DNA of 64,000 nt from positions 1-64,000 of the forward strand of contig NZ_JACVOY010000001.1 of assembly GCF_018882185.1 (NCBI RefSeq). The letters run 5' to 3'. Shown here one piece after another: positions 24,017 through 33,138 of the stretch. The translations under genes were made by a program, and so were the position numbers. This stretch comes from Polynucleobacter sp. AP-Latsch-80-C2. Lineage in GTDB: Bacteria > Pseudomonadota > Gammaproteobacteria > Burkholderiales > Burkholderiaceae. Under the pieces are notes generated by a model that was given only the letters and a program-made list of their open reading frames with translations, made no database searches and had not been told where the DNA came from. Each line of letters opens with the position of its first letter. Within the stretch, counting starts at the first letter, position 1.

Positions 24017-25165
24017 TTATTTTTGGAGCGCTTGCCCTACAGCTGTAATTACCTGGCTAGGTTCAAGTAAGTCTAAGCACTCACTACGACTATCGGCGCG
24101 ATCATCGCAACCCGCTTTACGGCAGGGAACACACTCACCAGGACCTTGTAGGATGGTGACATTACCAACGGTTTGAGAGCGGGCGCGTAATTGGTAGGGC
24201 TGCTCTCCAATAAAACCATTTGGCCAAGGGCCAAAATTGGTCGGTGGTGTTGCCCCAAATAGAGTAATCGTAGGGGTATTGCAGGCAGCGGCTAAGTGGG
24301 TGATTGAAGTATCAACGCCAATATAGAGGGCAGCGCTACGTAAGAGAGTGCCCGCCTGTGGAATAGATAACTTACCGGCAGTATCAATCACACTGTTCCG
24401 AGTCTGCTCATTGAGTAGCGACAAAATGTCGTGATTGAGTTGTAAATCTTGCTTGGCAGGAGATGCGCTCAGGACTACTTGTAGACCTTGCTTAACGAGC
24501 CACTCAATCAGTTGTTGCCAGTAAGCCAGTGGCCAACGTTTGTAAGCGGTAAGTGGTCCTGGATGAAGAACGGCGTAGGGTTGATTGAGTTGCCCGGCGA
24601 TTACTGGTGTTAAGGGTTCACCTTCAGGAGGTGTGACAGAAATAGGTTTAGCAAATAGTTCGCTAGGATTTTTGAAGAATACTTCTAGTAAGCGTAATTT
24701 TTCTGCAATGACGTGTTGGGCAAAATAATCTACCGTTACGTTATGCATAGAAATGAACTTCTTCCAGGCATTTTGCTTTTCAGTCTTACTGTTTTCTTTG
24801 CCATCCTTACCCTGGGGATGACCACCTAAAACACCTACCCGCCTCAATGCGGCGACCAAGCCATATATGTAGGCGCGATCGCTAGGTTGTGTCACGATCG
24901 CCAGGTCGTAGCGCTGAAATAAGCGATTAAAGAGGGAAAGGTATTCTGCAAAACCGGGTCGATCGGAGGTTTCAATAATCTGCGCAATATCCGGATTGCC
25001 CTTGAGCATATCGAGCTTGCCGCGGTAACCTAAAAAGTGAAATTCCGCATCGGGCCAGAGTTCACGGGCTTTGCTAATTAAGGGGGTGGTGACAAGAACA
25101 TCCCCAATTTGCCGGGTGGCAATGAACAATACTTTTTTAGGTTTGAGGGATGAGAATGTCGTCAT
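24017..25165 (-). CDS. glycosyltransferase family 9 (heptosyltransferase-like)
   Basis: A 382-residue GT-B enzyme of the ADP-heptose:LPS heptosyltransferase family (WaaF/WaaQ type), which adds sugars to the LPS inner core at the inner membrane. The N-terminal VLFIATRQIGDVLVTTPLIS and the C-terminal donor-site pattern YIGVDTSITHLAAACNTPTITLFGATPP are typical. A Cys cluster (CVPCRKAGCDDRADSRSECLD) near the end is common in GT9 proteins of this type. It is the last of three glycosyltransferase genes on the minus strand (5-base gap, then a 4-base overlap). The acceptor cannot be told from sequence. Confidence 0.85.
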   Translation of the reverse strand: MTTFSSLKPKKVLFIATRQIGDVLVTTPLISKARELWPDAEFHFLGYRGKLDMLKGNPDIAQIIETSDRPGFAEYLSLFNRLFQRYDLAIVTQPSDRAYIYGLVAALRRVGVLGGHPQGKDGKENSKTEKQNAWKKFISMHNVTVDYFAQHVIAEKLRLLEVFFKNPSELFAKPISVTPPEGEPLTPVIAGQLNQPYAVLHPGPLTAYKRWPLAYWQQLIEWLVKQGLQVVLSASPAKQDLQLNHDILSLLNEQTRNSVIDTAGKLSIPQAGTLLRSAALYIGVDTSITHLAAACNTPTITLFGATPPTNFGPWPNGFIGEQPYQLRARSQTVGNVTILQGPGECVPCRKAGCDDRADSRSECLDLLEPSQVITAVGQALQK

Positions 25166-25170
25166 GGCAA

Positions 25171-25950
25171 TTACATTGCTTTCGCTTGAATCATGGCGCG
25201 GACTCGACGCGCATTTTCAGCGGCATTGGTTTGATCATGAATCTGATGAAAGAGATGTAAGACTTCAGTAGACCAAGAGCCAGATTTGCGTTTAATGTGA
25301 TGGCGCTGCAAACGAAAGACAAAATCAGCATCCTCATGACCCCAGCCAGTCATGCTTTCATCAAAGCCATGGATAGCCTCAGCATCGGCTTTCCAGCAAG
25401 CCATATTGCAACCTTTAATACGTCGCCATACAAACTTTTGGTAATCACGCCAGGAGCCATTGCCCAGTTTGATTTTCAGGGGCCAATATTTATTGATGCC
25501 GCCACTAAGGCGATAGCTGAGTAATTTTTCTGCAAAACGTTTGAAGCTCCAGCTTGGCCATGTAAGCAATTGGGTGGTCAGGCTTTCATCTAAAAGGACG
25601 CGGCTACCGCTCACGAGATAACCCTTTTGGGACAGCGCTCGGTGTCGCGCCACAAAATCAGGCTGCACAATGCAATCACCATCTAAAAAGACTAAGTAGT
25701 CACCATGCGCTGCGGCAATTGCTTGATTGAGAATGGCGGTTTTACGAAAGCCCTGGTCTTCTTGCCAGAGATGGTGGATGGAGATGGGATGAGTTTGTTT
25801 AATGTGCTCAATCAGATTTTTAGTTTCTGAAGTGGAGCCATCATCGGCAATGATGATTTCAAAATCGGTATCGGTTTGAGTAGCAAGCGATTCTAGACAG
25901 AGCTTGAGTGCTTGTGGCCAGTTATAGGTAGCCAATAAAACCGAAATCAT
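25171..25950 (-). CDS. glycosyltransferase family 2
   Basis: A GT-A enzyme of 259 residues. The N-terminus is ISVLLATYNWPQALKLCLES, with the donor Asp in EIIIADDGSTSET, the DXD-like metal site in FLDGDCIVQPDF and the acceptor-side GWGHEDADFVFRL. The C-terminal segment is a galactosyltransferase-like Glyco_transf_7C part. The start is taken at 25950: its ATGA overlaps the stop of the upstream gene, and the family N-terminus begins there. An open frame continues 46 codons further up but only as antiparallel noise within the neighbour. It probably acts on LPS core or a related glycan. Confidence 0.83.
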   Translation of the reverse strand: MISVLLATYNWPQALKLCLESLATQTDTDFEIIIADDGSTSETKNLIEHIKQTHPISIHHLWQEDQGFRKTAILNQAIAAAHGDYLVFLDGDCIVQPDFVARHRALSQKGYLVSGSRVLLDESLTTQLLTWPSWSFKRFAEKLLSYRLSGGINKYWPLKIKLGNGSWRDYQKFVWRRIKGCNMACWKADAEAIHGFDESMTGWGHEDADFVFRLQRHHIKRKSGSWSTEVLHLFHQIHDQTNAAENARRVRAMIQAKAM

Positions 25951-26708
25951 TTGCGGGCATCCTGATGGAGTTGCCACAATTTCATGTAACGATAATAGGT
26001 GCCTTGACCATTGGAGATTGCCAAAGCAAATCCTTGGGGGCCGTCTAAAAATCCTGCGCGCAAAACATAGGTGCGTACAAAAGCCCACATGCCATGAAGA
26101 ACTGCTTTGAATGGGCTACTGGTTTTACCTTTAGCAAAAGCCTGTTCTGCGGAAGCTGTGGAATAGCGGTTGAGCTTATCGAGTACTTGCGCGTAGTTCA
26201 TGAAGCTGTAATGCAACATGGGATTTTCAAGTTTGGCGACTTGACCATTAGGGATCAGTCGCTCATGCACTAAGTCATCTGAGAAACGGGCGGTCCCGCG
26301 TCTAAATAATCGGTCTACATAATCCGGGCTCCAGCCCGAGTGGCGAATAAAGCGTCCGCAGTACCAAGACAGACGGGGGATAGCAAAGCAGTCCACATGG
26401 GCCGAATGGTGAATGGCGGTCAAGATTTCGGATCTGAGCGCTGGGGTAAGTCGTTCATCGGCGTCCAGGGAGAGAACCCAGTCGCCGGTTGCCAAATCTA
26501 AGGCACGGTTCTTTTGGGGTCCAAAACCAGGCCAATCCGCTGGGTAAGCCAGCAGTGCGCCATGCTTAGTGGCGATCTCTAGGGTCCGATCCCTACTATT
26601 GGAGTCCACCACCACAATCTGCTGGGCAATCCCCTCCAGGGAGGCCAGACAATCGTCCAAATTGGACTCTTCATTGCGAGTGATGAGTATGACTGATAAG
26701 GTGGGCAT
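25947..26708 (-). CDS. glycosyltransferase family 2, WaaE/KdtX-like
   Basis: A 253-residue GT2 enzyme matching the beta-1,4-glucosyltransferase group (WaaE) of LPS core synthesis. It has LSVILITRNEESNLDDCLAS at the N-terminus, VVVDSNSRDRTLEIA (donor Asp), FGPQKNRALDLATGDWVLSL with LDADERLT as the DXD site, and HERLIPNG with the catalytic region. The C-terminal LRAGFLDGPQGFALAI is family-typical. It starts 10 bases from the divergent msbA start and overlaps the next glycosyltransferase by 4 bases. This neighbourhood with msbA supports a role in lipid A-core export and assembly. Confidence 0.85.
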   Translation of the reverse strand: MPTLSVILITRNEESNLDDCLASLEGIAQQIVVVDSNSRDRTLEIATKHGALLAYPADWPGFGPQKNRALDLATGDWVLSLDADERLTPALRSEILTAIHHSAHVDCFAIPRLSWYCGRFIRHSGWSPDYVDRLFRRGTARFSDDLVHERLIPNGQVAKLENPMLHYSFMNYAQVLDKLNRYSTASAEQAFAKGKTSSPFKAVLHGMWAFVRTYVLRAGFLDGPQGFALAISNGQGTYYRYMKLWQLHQDARK

Positions 26709-26718
26709 AATTCATTAT

Positions 26719-28482
26719 ATGAATGCTCAAGACCGTACTACCCTAAATCGCCTAATTCAGTACCTCAAACCCCATATTGGGCTGATTATTGGCTCATTAT
26801 TGGCTATGGCAATTGTGGCTGGCTCTGAAACATCCATTCCGGCTCTCATGAAGCCATTGCTAGATAGAGGTTTTACAGGGGAGCTCAATAACAAGCTTTG
26901 GCAGGTTCCGGTTTTCTTGGTGGGTTTGGCGGTGATCCGCAGCTTGGCGCAATTTTTCTCAAACTATTTGCTGACCCGGGTCATCAATTCAGTTCTCCTT
27001 AAATTACGTGAACAAATGTTCCATACTCTTTTGCGGGCACGGACCATTTTCTTCCAACAAAATTCTGCCTCCCATTTAATCAATGCTGTCGTCTTTGAGG
27101 TGAACAATATTTTGACCATCATGGGTGGAATGTTAATTAGCTTAGTTAGAGATTCTTTGACTGTGATCGGATTAATTGGCTACCTGATTTATTTGAACTG
27201 GCAACTCACGCTGCTTGTCTTAATTATTTTCCCCATCATTGCTTTCATCATGAGCAAGATCAATCGTCGCTTGCGCGCACTCAATCGTGAGCAGCAGACA
27301 TTAACCAGTGAGTTGGCGTATATCGTCGAAGAGTCAGTAGCGGGTCACAAGATTGTCAAAGTGCATGGTGCAGAGTCTTATGAGATGCAGCGCTTTATGG
27401 AAAAGGCCCATCGTCTACGCCAATTTGCAATTAAGTCTGCTGTGGCAGGTGGCCTGAATCAACCGATTACCCAATTAATCGCATCAGTCGCCTTATCAGT
27501 CGTCCTGGTGATTGCCTTGATGCAGTCTGCCACCCAAGGCACTACCGTTGGTGGCTTTGCCGCCTTTATCACTGCCATGATGTTGGTGATTTCTCCCTTA
27601 AAACATTTGGCGGATATCAATCAACCTTTGCAGCGTGGTCTGACTGCTGCAGAAATGATTTTCTCGCTGATGGATCAACCTTTTGAAGAAGACGATGACC
27701 GTAAGCTCAATATGAAATCCTTAAATAAGGCGAAAGGCGGTATTCGCTTTGAGGATGTAGGCTTTTCCTATCAGCAAGAAGCAGGGCGCCAAGATGCCTT
27801 ACGGGGCATTAATCTCAATATTGCACCGGGTGAAGTAGTTGCCTTTGTTGGACCATCTGGTGGCGGTAAATCCACTTTGGTAAATTTATTGCCGCGCTTC
27901 TTTAAGCCTACTTCTGGCCATATCTATTTAGATGACATGCCGCTGGAAGATATTGTGCTGGCTGATGTTAGAAGGCAGATTGCTTTTGTGAGCCAAGACG
28001 TCGTGCTCTTTAATGACAGTATTGCCGCGAACGTTGCCTATGGTGCTTTTGATGAAAAAGGCATTGACCGTGATCGCGTCATGAAAGCATTGGAAGCGGC
28101 TAATTTAAGCGCTCTTATTAGCGAACTTCCTGAAGGAATTGATTCCCTGGTAGGAGATAACGGTAATCGCCTCTCAGGCGGTCAACGTCAACGCTTAGCG
28201 ATTGCTAGGGCGATCTACAAAAATGCGCCGATTTTGATCTTAGATGAGGCTACATCAGCGCTGGATTCAGAATCAGAGCGTCAGGTTCAGGATGCGCTAG
28301 ACCGTTTGATGGCTGGCAGAACCACGCTAGTGATTGCGCACCGTTTATCTACGATTGAACATGCTAGCCGTATTGTTGTGTTGGAGCATGGTCAGATTAT
28401 TGAAAATGGCTCGCATGAGGAGCTCATCGGAAAAGATGGCCTTTATGCCAGCTTGCACCGCATTCAGTTTTCAAACGGCTAA
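26719..28482 (+). CDS. msbA: lipid A export ABC transporter MsbA
   Basis: A half-type ABC exporter of 587 residues that flips lipid A-core across the inner membrane. The six-helix ABC_membrane domain spans about 15-320. The nucleotide-binding domain has Walker A GPSGGGKST at 378-386, the Q loop VSQDVVLFN, signature LSGGQRQRLAIARA, Walker B ILILDEATSALD and the H loop IAHRLSTIE. The start at 26719 is chosen because it gives the family N-terminus; upstream in-frame ATGs lie within the divergent glycosyltransferase gene. The promoter must lie in that neighbour or in the 10-base gap. Confidence 0.92.
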   Translation: MNAQDRTTLNRLIQYLKPHIGLIIGSLLAMAIVAGSETSIPALMKPLLDRGFTGELNNKLWQVPVFLVGLAVIRSLAQFFSNYLLTRVINSVLLKLREQMFHTLLRARTIFFQQNSASHLINAVVFEVNNILTIMGGMLISLVRDSLTVIGLIGYLIYLNWQLTLLVLIIFPIIAFIMSKINRRLRALNREQQTLTSELAYIVEESVAGHKIVKVHGAESYEMQRFMEKAHRLRQFAIKSAVAGGLNQPITQLIASVALSVVLVIALMQSATQGTTVGGFAAFITAMMLVISPLKHLADINQPLQRGLTAAEMIFSLMDQPFEEDDDRKLNMKSLNKAKGGIRFEDVGFSYQQEAGRQDALRGINLNIAPGEVVAFVGPSGGGKSTLVNLLPRFFKPTSGHIYLDDMPLEDIVLADVRRQIAFVSQDVVLFNDSIAANVAYGAFDEKGIDRDRVMKALEAANLSALISELPEGIDSLVGDNGNRLSGGQRQRLAIARAIYKNAPILILDEATSALDSESERQVQDALDRLMAGRTTLVIAHRLSTIEHASRIVVLEHGQIIENGSHEELIGKDGLYASLHRIQFSNG

Positions 28483-28503
28483 ACAGAGACGCTCTAAGAG
28501 CAA

Positions 28504-29967
28504 TTAGCTCAGAACAATATCGTATTGCTCTTGGCGGAAGCTACCTTCTGCCTGGAGCGTAATCGGCTTGCCGATAAAGTCACCCAGTTGCGCTAAGAAT
28601 TGATTCTCTTCTTCGAGAAAGAGATCAATCACATCGGGCGCTGCCACGATCCGGAATTCACGCGGATTAAATTGACGATGCTCGCGCACGATCTCGCGCA
28701 AAATTTCATAACAAATGGTTTGTGCAGTTTTAACTTCGCCCTTGCCCATACAGGTGGAGCAGGGCTCACAGGTAATGTGGGCCAAAGATTCTCGGGTACG
28801 CTTACGCGTCATTTCTACCAAACCCAGGGTTGAAAAATCACTTACGGATGTACGTGCATGATCTCTCTCCAGATTGCGATTGAGTTCATGCAAGACAGAT
28901 TCTTGATGATCTTTGCTAATCATGTCGATGAAGTCAATGATGATAATTCCGCCTAGATTGCGTAATCGCAACTGACGAGCAATGGCTTGAGCTGCCTCTA
29001 GATTCGTTTTAAAGACGGTGTCATCTAAATTACGGGCGCCAACGTAGCTGCCAGTATTGACATCGATAGTCGTCATCGATTCTGTTTGGTCAATCATGAG
29101 ATAGCCGCCAGACTTGAGATCCACTCTCCGCCCTAAGGCTTTATTGATTTCTGCATCGACATCAAATAAATCAAAGAGTGCGCGTTCGCCTCGGTGCAAT
29201 GTGAGTTTGCCTAATAAATTGGGCATGTAGAGATGAGCAAAGCCCTTAAGCTTGTCAAAATTCTCTGCAGAGTCCACGCGAATTTGGGTAGTCTCTTCAC
29301 CTGCTACATCACGCAATACCCGTTCTGCCAAGCTCAGATCTTGATAGAGCAGGCTCGGGGCGGGGTGGTGATTCATGGCCTCGCGAATGTTTTCCCAGGT
29401 GGTGCGAAGGTAGTGCATATCGTGTTGCAGCTCTGTATCTGAGGCATCTTGTGCACTCGTGCGAACAATAATCCCGCCTTTTTCATCGGCTGCCATCAAT
29501 CCCGCAAGGCGCGCCTTAATGGCTTCGCGTTCTTCCGGTTGATCAATGCGCTGAGACACGCCAATATATTTTTCGGTAGCGGTATCGCTGCCAGCAGGCG
29601 GTAGATACACAAGATTACGACCAGCAATGCTCAGTTGAGTGGTGAGTCGTGCGCCTTTAGTTCCTAAAGGATCTTTTAATACTTGTACTAAAACAGTTTG
29701 TCCTTCAAAGAGTAATTTTTCAATCTGAGCGCTAGGATTGTTCTGGGTGATATCGGCGACGTGCATAAAAGCAGTGCGCTCCAGACCAATTTCAATAAAG
29801 GCCGATTGCATGCCAGGTAAAACACGTACTACTTTTGCTAAATAGATGTTGCCCACAATGCCGCGTTGACGGGTGCGTTCAATTTGTAGCTCTTGAACGG
29901 CGCCTTGCTGAATTAAGGCGACACGCGTTTCTTGCGGAGTAATGTTGATGAGAATCTCTTCGTTCAT
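28504..29967 (-). CDS. rng: ribonuclease G
   Basis: An endoribonuclease of the RNase E/G family that matures the 5' end of 16S rRNA and cuts A/U-rich RNA. The N-terminal S1 domain is at about 38-125 (RGIVGNIYLAKVVRVLPGMQ). The DNase I-like catalytic part has TIDVNTGSYVG and IIIIDFIDM with the metal-binding Asp residues. The zinc link CEPCSTCMGKGEV contains the CxxC used for dimer contact. The RNase E C-terminal scaffold is absent. The length of 487 fits RNase G. It overlaps the maf stop by 4 bases, in the conserved order rsfS-rlmH-maf-rng. Confidence 0.93.
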   Translation of the reverse strand: MNEEILINITPQETRVALIQQGAVQELQIERTRQRGIVGNIYLAKVVRVLPGMQSAFIEIGLERTAFMHVADITQNNPSAQIEKLLFEGQTVLVQVLKDPLGTKGARLTTQLSIAGRNLVYLPPAGSDTATEKYIGVSQRIDQPEEREAIKARLAGLMAADEKGGIIVRTSAQDASDTELQHDMHYLRTTWENIREAMNHHPAPSLLYQDLSLAERVLRDVAGEETTQIRVDSAENFDKLKGFAHLYMPNLLGKLTLHRGERALFDLFDVDAEINKALGRRVDLKSGGYLMIDQTESMTTIDVNTGSYVGARNLDDTVFKTNLEAAQAIARQLRLRNLGGIIIIDFIDMISKDHQESVLHELNRNLERDHARTSVSDFSTLGLVEMTRKRTRESLAHITCEPCSTCMGKGEVKTAQTICYEILREIVREHRQFNPREFRIVAAPDVIDLFLEEENQFLAQLGDFIGKPITLQAEGSFRQEQYDIVLS

Positions 29968-30590
29968 ATGCGGGTAACTTGGGCGAGATCGAGTAATTGG
30001 ATGGTTTCAAATAACGGTAATCCCATGATACCGCTATAACTACCCCGAATCGAGGGGATGAAAGCGCCCCCTAATCCTTGGATGCCATAAGCGCCGGCCT
30101 TACCGAAGGGTTCGCCGCTAGCGATATACGCTTCAATTTGTATCGGGCTGAGAGTGGCAAATTGCACTTCAGAGACTTGCACCAAGCAAGTTGGCTGTTC
30201 TGTTGGGCTGAGTGTGATGGCTACTGCGGTGAGTACTTCATGGGTCTGACCGCTGAGCATATTGAGAATACGGGCAGCATCTGCAGCATCGCTAGGTTTG
30301 CCTAAGATTTCTCCTTCGAGGCTATTGGGAAGACTAACGGTAGTGTCGGCACACAAAATAGGTGCCCATGGTAGATGCTTCGTTTTCCAGCGAGCCAAGG
30401 CAGCAATACTTTTTGCCATCGTCACACGCTCTACATAGGCGCGGGCTTTTTCTTGTGGCAAAGGGGTTTCGATACTTTCGCTATCCTCGCCTGGATTGGG
30501 GGCTAGCATTTCAAAGCGCACCCCAATTTGTTTTAACAGCTCTTGGCGGCGCGGGCTTTGCGAAGCGAGGTAGATATAAGTGTTACTCAC
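29964..30590 (-). CDS. Maf-family nucleotide pyrophosphatase
   Basis: A dNTP/NTP pyrophosphatase of the Maf/YhdE type that hydrolyses dTTP, UTP or modified nucleotides. The N-terminal IYLASQSPRRQELLKQIGVR is the family hallmark, followed by ERVTMAKS, ILCADTTVSL, ILGKPSDAADA and the C-terminal KAGAYGIQGLGGAFIPSIRG. The GTG start at 30590 is preferred because it sits inside the end of rlmH (CGTGAGTAA), allowing coupled translation. A longer frame from 30641 would overlap rlmH by 59 bases. This gives 208 residues, near the family norm. Confidence 0.9.
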   Translation of the reverse strand: MSNTYIYLASQSPRRQELLKQIGVRFEMLAPNPGEDSESIETPLPQEKARAYVERVTMAKSIAALARWKTKHLPWAPILCADTTVSLPNSLEGEILGKPSDAADAARILNMLSGQTHEVLTAVAITLSPTEQPTCLVQVSEVQFATLSPIQIEAYIASGEPFGKAGAYGIQGLGGAFIPSIRGSYSGIMGLPLFETIQLLDLAQVTRI

Positions 30591-31026
30591 GATGGTAGGG
30601 GTGGCCTTGCAAAATGGTCCAAGCGCGATAGAGTTGCTCAACTAATAAGACTCTGGCCATGGCATGCGGTAGTGTGAGGCTCGATAGTCGCCACATAGCC
30701 TGGGCGTTTTCCTTAAGACTGTTATCGAGTCCATCTGCACCACCAATCAGAAAGGTAATATCAAACCCCTCTTGGCGCCAGTTGGCTAATTGAGTCGCTA
30801 GATTTTGGGTGCTTTGATCTTTACCGCGCTCATCTAGGGCAATAACTCTAGATCCCTTCGGAATAGCGGCAGCAATTTTGACGGCTTCCTTAGCGGGCGT
30901 CAGGTCTGGTTTAATTTCTTTGATATCAATACTGCAATCGGCAGGCATGCGTTTGACGTAGTCATGGGTTGCCGTAGCAACCCAATCTGGCATCTTGTGA
31001 CCAACCGAAACAATGGTTAAGCGCAT
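30583..31026 (-). CDS. rlmH: 23S rRNA m3Psi1915 methyltransferase RlmH
   Basis: A SPOUT-class methyltransferase that N3-methylates pseudouridine 1915 in helix 69 of 23S rRNA. It has LTIVSVGHKMPDWV at the N-terminus, RVIALDERGKDQSTQNLA, the SAM-binding knot FLIGGADGLDN and the C-terminal LPHAMARVLLVEQLYRAWTI with HPYHRE. The length of 147 is close to E. coli (155). It lies 32 bases from rsfS and overlaps the maf start. Confidence 0.94.
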   Translation of the reverse strand: MRLTIVSVGHKMPDWVATATHDYVKRMPADCSIDIKEIKPDLTPAKEAVKIAAAIPKGSRVIALDERGKDQSTQNLATQLANWRQEGFDITFLIGGADGLDNSLKENAQAMWRLSSLTLPHAMARVLLVEQLYRAWTILQGHPYHRE

Positions 31027-31058
31027 TGATAAATGCTGTGACTGAAGTGCAGGACGAC

Positions 31059-31448
31059 TTATTCGTCGTCGTCTGGTTCGCTAGCTTTAACAAGCCCTTT
31101 TTCGCCAGCCAATTTCACACGGACAGGCTTAGCACCCCACATGCCTTCTAGTTGATAGTAGGAACGTAGCATCGGTTGCAAGATGTGGACAACTACGTCC
31201 CCACAATCTACCAGTACCCATTCACCAGTCTCAAGTCCTTCAACCGAAATCACTTCGCCACCTTTGGCATTGACTTCTTCTTTGACGGACATCGCTAATG
31301 AACGTGTTTGGCGATTACTAGAGCCGGTCGCAATGATGACGCGATCAAATAATTCACTTAATTTAGTGGTGTCGTACACGCGAATATCTTGCGCCTTAAC
31401 ATCTTCTAGGGCATCAATAATGACGCGTTGTAATTTTCGTAAGTCCAT
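31059..31448 (-). CDS. rsfS: ribosome silencing factor RsfS
   Basis: A protein of 129 residues of the RsfS/Iojap family, which binds L14 on the 50S subunit and blocks subunit joining when nutrients are scarce. The conserved stretch KAQDIRVYDTTKLSELFDRV is followed by TGSSNRQTRSLA and the motif GLETGEWVLVDCGDVVVHIL. The C-terminus is acidic (SEPDDDE). It sits between nadD and rlmH, the usual order in proteobacteria. Confidence 0.93.
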   Translation of the reverse strand: MDLRKLQRVIIDALEDVKAQDIRVYDTTKLSELFDRVIIATGSSNRQTRSLAMSVKEEVNAKGGEVISVEGLETGEWVLVDCGDVVVHILQPMLRSYYQLEGMWGAKPVRVKLAGEKGLVKASEPDDDE

Positions 31449-31493
31449 GGTTTCTCAGTAATATTTTTTGTATTTAGGGTGATCTTAGCTTGA

Positions 31494-32174
31494 TTATTGA
31501 TACAAGCCCAGATTTGTAATGATTTGCAGCGTATGGGATGGAATCTGATCGGATAGAGCGGTATTCCCGGAGGACGCTTTTAGCTGCGACCGAAGTTCGG
31601 TTGAGGATAGATCGATCGCTAGGCTTTCATCGATATAGATGAGGCCAGATGGCTTATTTTCAAGGGCGGCAGGCTCTAAAGTTTGGTGTGCCTGCAGTAA
31701 TTGTGTAATGGCAGGGCTCAATGCTGTCCCTAGGTCATGGTTTGGTCTACTTGCTACAGCAAAGTTCACATAATCTAGCAACTTCTCCCATGAATTCCAA
31801 GTGGGTAGCTGAATCAGTGAATCGGCACCCATGAGCCAGGTCAGACTTGCGTTAGATCCATAACGCTCACGAAGTGCTAGAGCGGTATCAATGGCATAAC
31901 TTGGCCCGGCTCGATCGATTTCAAGACGATCAACCCCAATCTGTGTCGCAATCTTCAAATATAAAAATGCTCTGGCTAGATCAACCCCAGCAGCTTCAGT
32001 CAGCTGTAAACGAATTTCTGCAGGAGTAATTCCGGTGCCTTTTTGCCAAGGCTCTCCACTTGGAATGAGTAGGAGCTCATCTAATTGCAACACTTTTGCA
32101 AAATGGCTTGCAAGTTTTAAGTGACCAATGTGGGGCGGATCAAAAGTGCCCCCTAGGATGCCGATTTTTTTCAC
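31494..32174 (-). CDS. nadD: nicotinate-nucleotide adenylyltransferase NadD
   Basis: Adenylates NaMN to NaAD in NAD synthesis. It has the nucleotidyltransferase motif GILGGTFDPPHIGHLKLA with the GTFDPxHxGH signature, then the conserved LIPSGEPWQKG, LEIDRAGPSYAIDTALAL, MGADSLIQLPTWNSWEKLLD and the ISSTxxR-like DLSSTELRSQL. The frame is open up to 32192, but the only start codons are TTG (32192, 32183) and GTG (32174). GTG gives the family N-terminus (VKKIGILGG) and leaves a 5-base gap after the hemF TGA (32180-32182), so it is preferred. Confidence 0.88.
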   Translation of the reverse strand: MKKIGILGGTFDPPHIGHLKLASHFAKVLQLDELLLIPSGEPWQKGTGITPAEIRLQLTEAAGVDLARAFLYLKIATQIGVDRLEIDRAGPSYAIDTALALRERYGSNASLTWLMGADSLIQLPTWNSWEKLLDYVNFAVASRPNHDLGTALSPAITQLLQAHQTLEPAALENKPSGLIYIDESLAIDLSSTELRSQLKASSGNTALSDQIPSHTLQIITNLGLYQ

Positions 32175-32179
32175 AACGC

Positions 32180-33112
32180 TCAAGCTAACCAATCGCGTGG
32201 TTTTAAATAGTAGTCATACAGCTTAGCCTCGGGGGTGCCGGGCTTGGGTTGCCAGTTGTACCACCACTGAACTACCGGTGGCATTGACATCAAAATGGAT
32301 TCAGTGCGCCCGCCTGAGTGCAAGCCAAAGATTGTGCCTCTATCAAAGATGAGGTTGTATTCCACATAACGACCACGACGATATTCTTGGAAGGCTTTTT
32401 CTTCTGGAGTGAAGCTATCTTGATAGCGACGCTGGACAATCGGGAGGTAAGCATCAATGAAAGCATCCCCAATCGCGCGCGTCATGGCAAAGCTCTGCTC
32501 AAAACCGAGTTCATTAAAGTCATCAAAAAATACACCGCCGATACCGCGTGGCTCCTCACGATGCTTTAAATAAAAATACTCATCACACCATTTTTTAAAG
32601 CGGGGATAGAGCTCCTCGCCAAAAGGATCTAATGCATCTTTAGCGGTTTGATGAAAGTGCCTACAATCTTCATCCACACCATAGTAGGGTGTAAGGTCAA
32701 AGCCACCCCCAAACCACCAGACTGGCTCCTTGCCCGGAGCCTGTGCAATAAAGCAGCGCACGTTCATATGGGTAGTAGGAACTTTGGGATTGTTTGGGTG
32801 AAACACCAAGGACACACCCATGGCTTCAAAGCTACGACCAGCAACTTCTGGTCGATGGTGAGAAGCGGAGGGTGGCATTTGATCACCGCGAACATGCGAG
32901 AAGCCTACGCCACCTTTTTCTAAAATATTGCCGCTATCCAAGATGCAGGTGCGGCCATATCCCTTAAGCTTGCTATCCTCAGGTTTGTGCCATTCATCGG
33001 CAACAAAGGTTTTACCATCAAGCGCACTCATTGCGCTAGTAATGCGATCCTGCAGTCCTAAAAAGTAATTCTTTAGTGCTGCGATATCAATTTGGGTGTG
33101 TTGATCTGCCAA
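32180..33112 (-). CDS. hemF: oxygen-dependent coproporphyrinogen III oxidase
   Basis: Converts coproporphyrinogen III to protoporphyrinogen IX with O2 in haem synthesis. It has conserved [58 protein letters not shown] and [20 protein letters not shown], and YLPIVQRR...[20 protein letters not shown] near the end. The length of 310 is normal. Dependence on O2 shows an aerobic lifestyle, in line with the oxygen- or redox-sensing genes of the oxalate cluster. It follows purD after 26 bases and precedes nadD. Confidence 0.95.
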   Translation of the reverse strand: MADQHTQIDIAALKNYFLGLQDRITSAMSALDGKTFVADEWHKPEDSKLKGYGRTCILDSGNILEKGGVGFSHVRGDQMPPSASHHRPEVAGRSFEAMGVSLVFHPNNPKVPTTHMNVRCFIAQAPGKEPVWWFGGGFDLTPYYGVDEDCRHFHQTAKDALDPFGEELYPRFKKWCDEYFYLKHREEPRGIGGVFFDDFNELGFEQSFAMTRAIGDAFIDAYLPIVQRRYQDSFTPEEKAFQEYRRGRYVEYNLIFDRGTIFGLHSGGRTESILMSMPPVVQWWYNWQPKPGTPEAKLYDYYLKPRDWLA

Positions 33113-33138
33113 GTGTTTTCTTTACTCAATTACTGACA

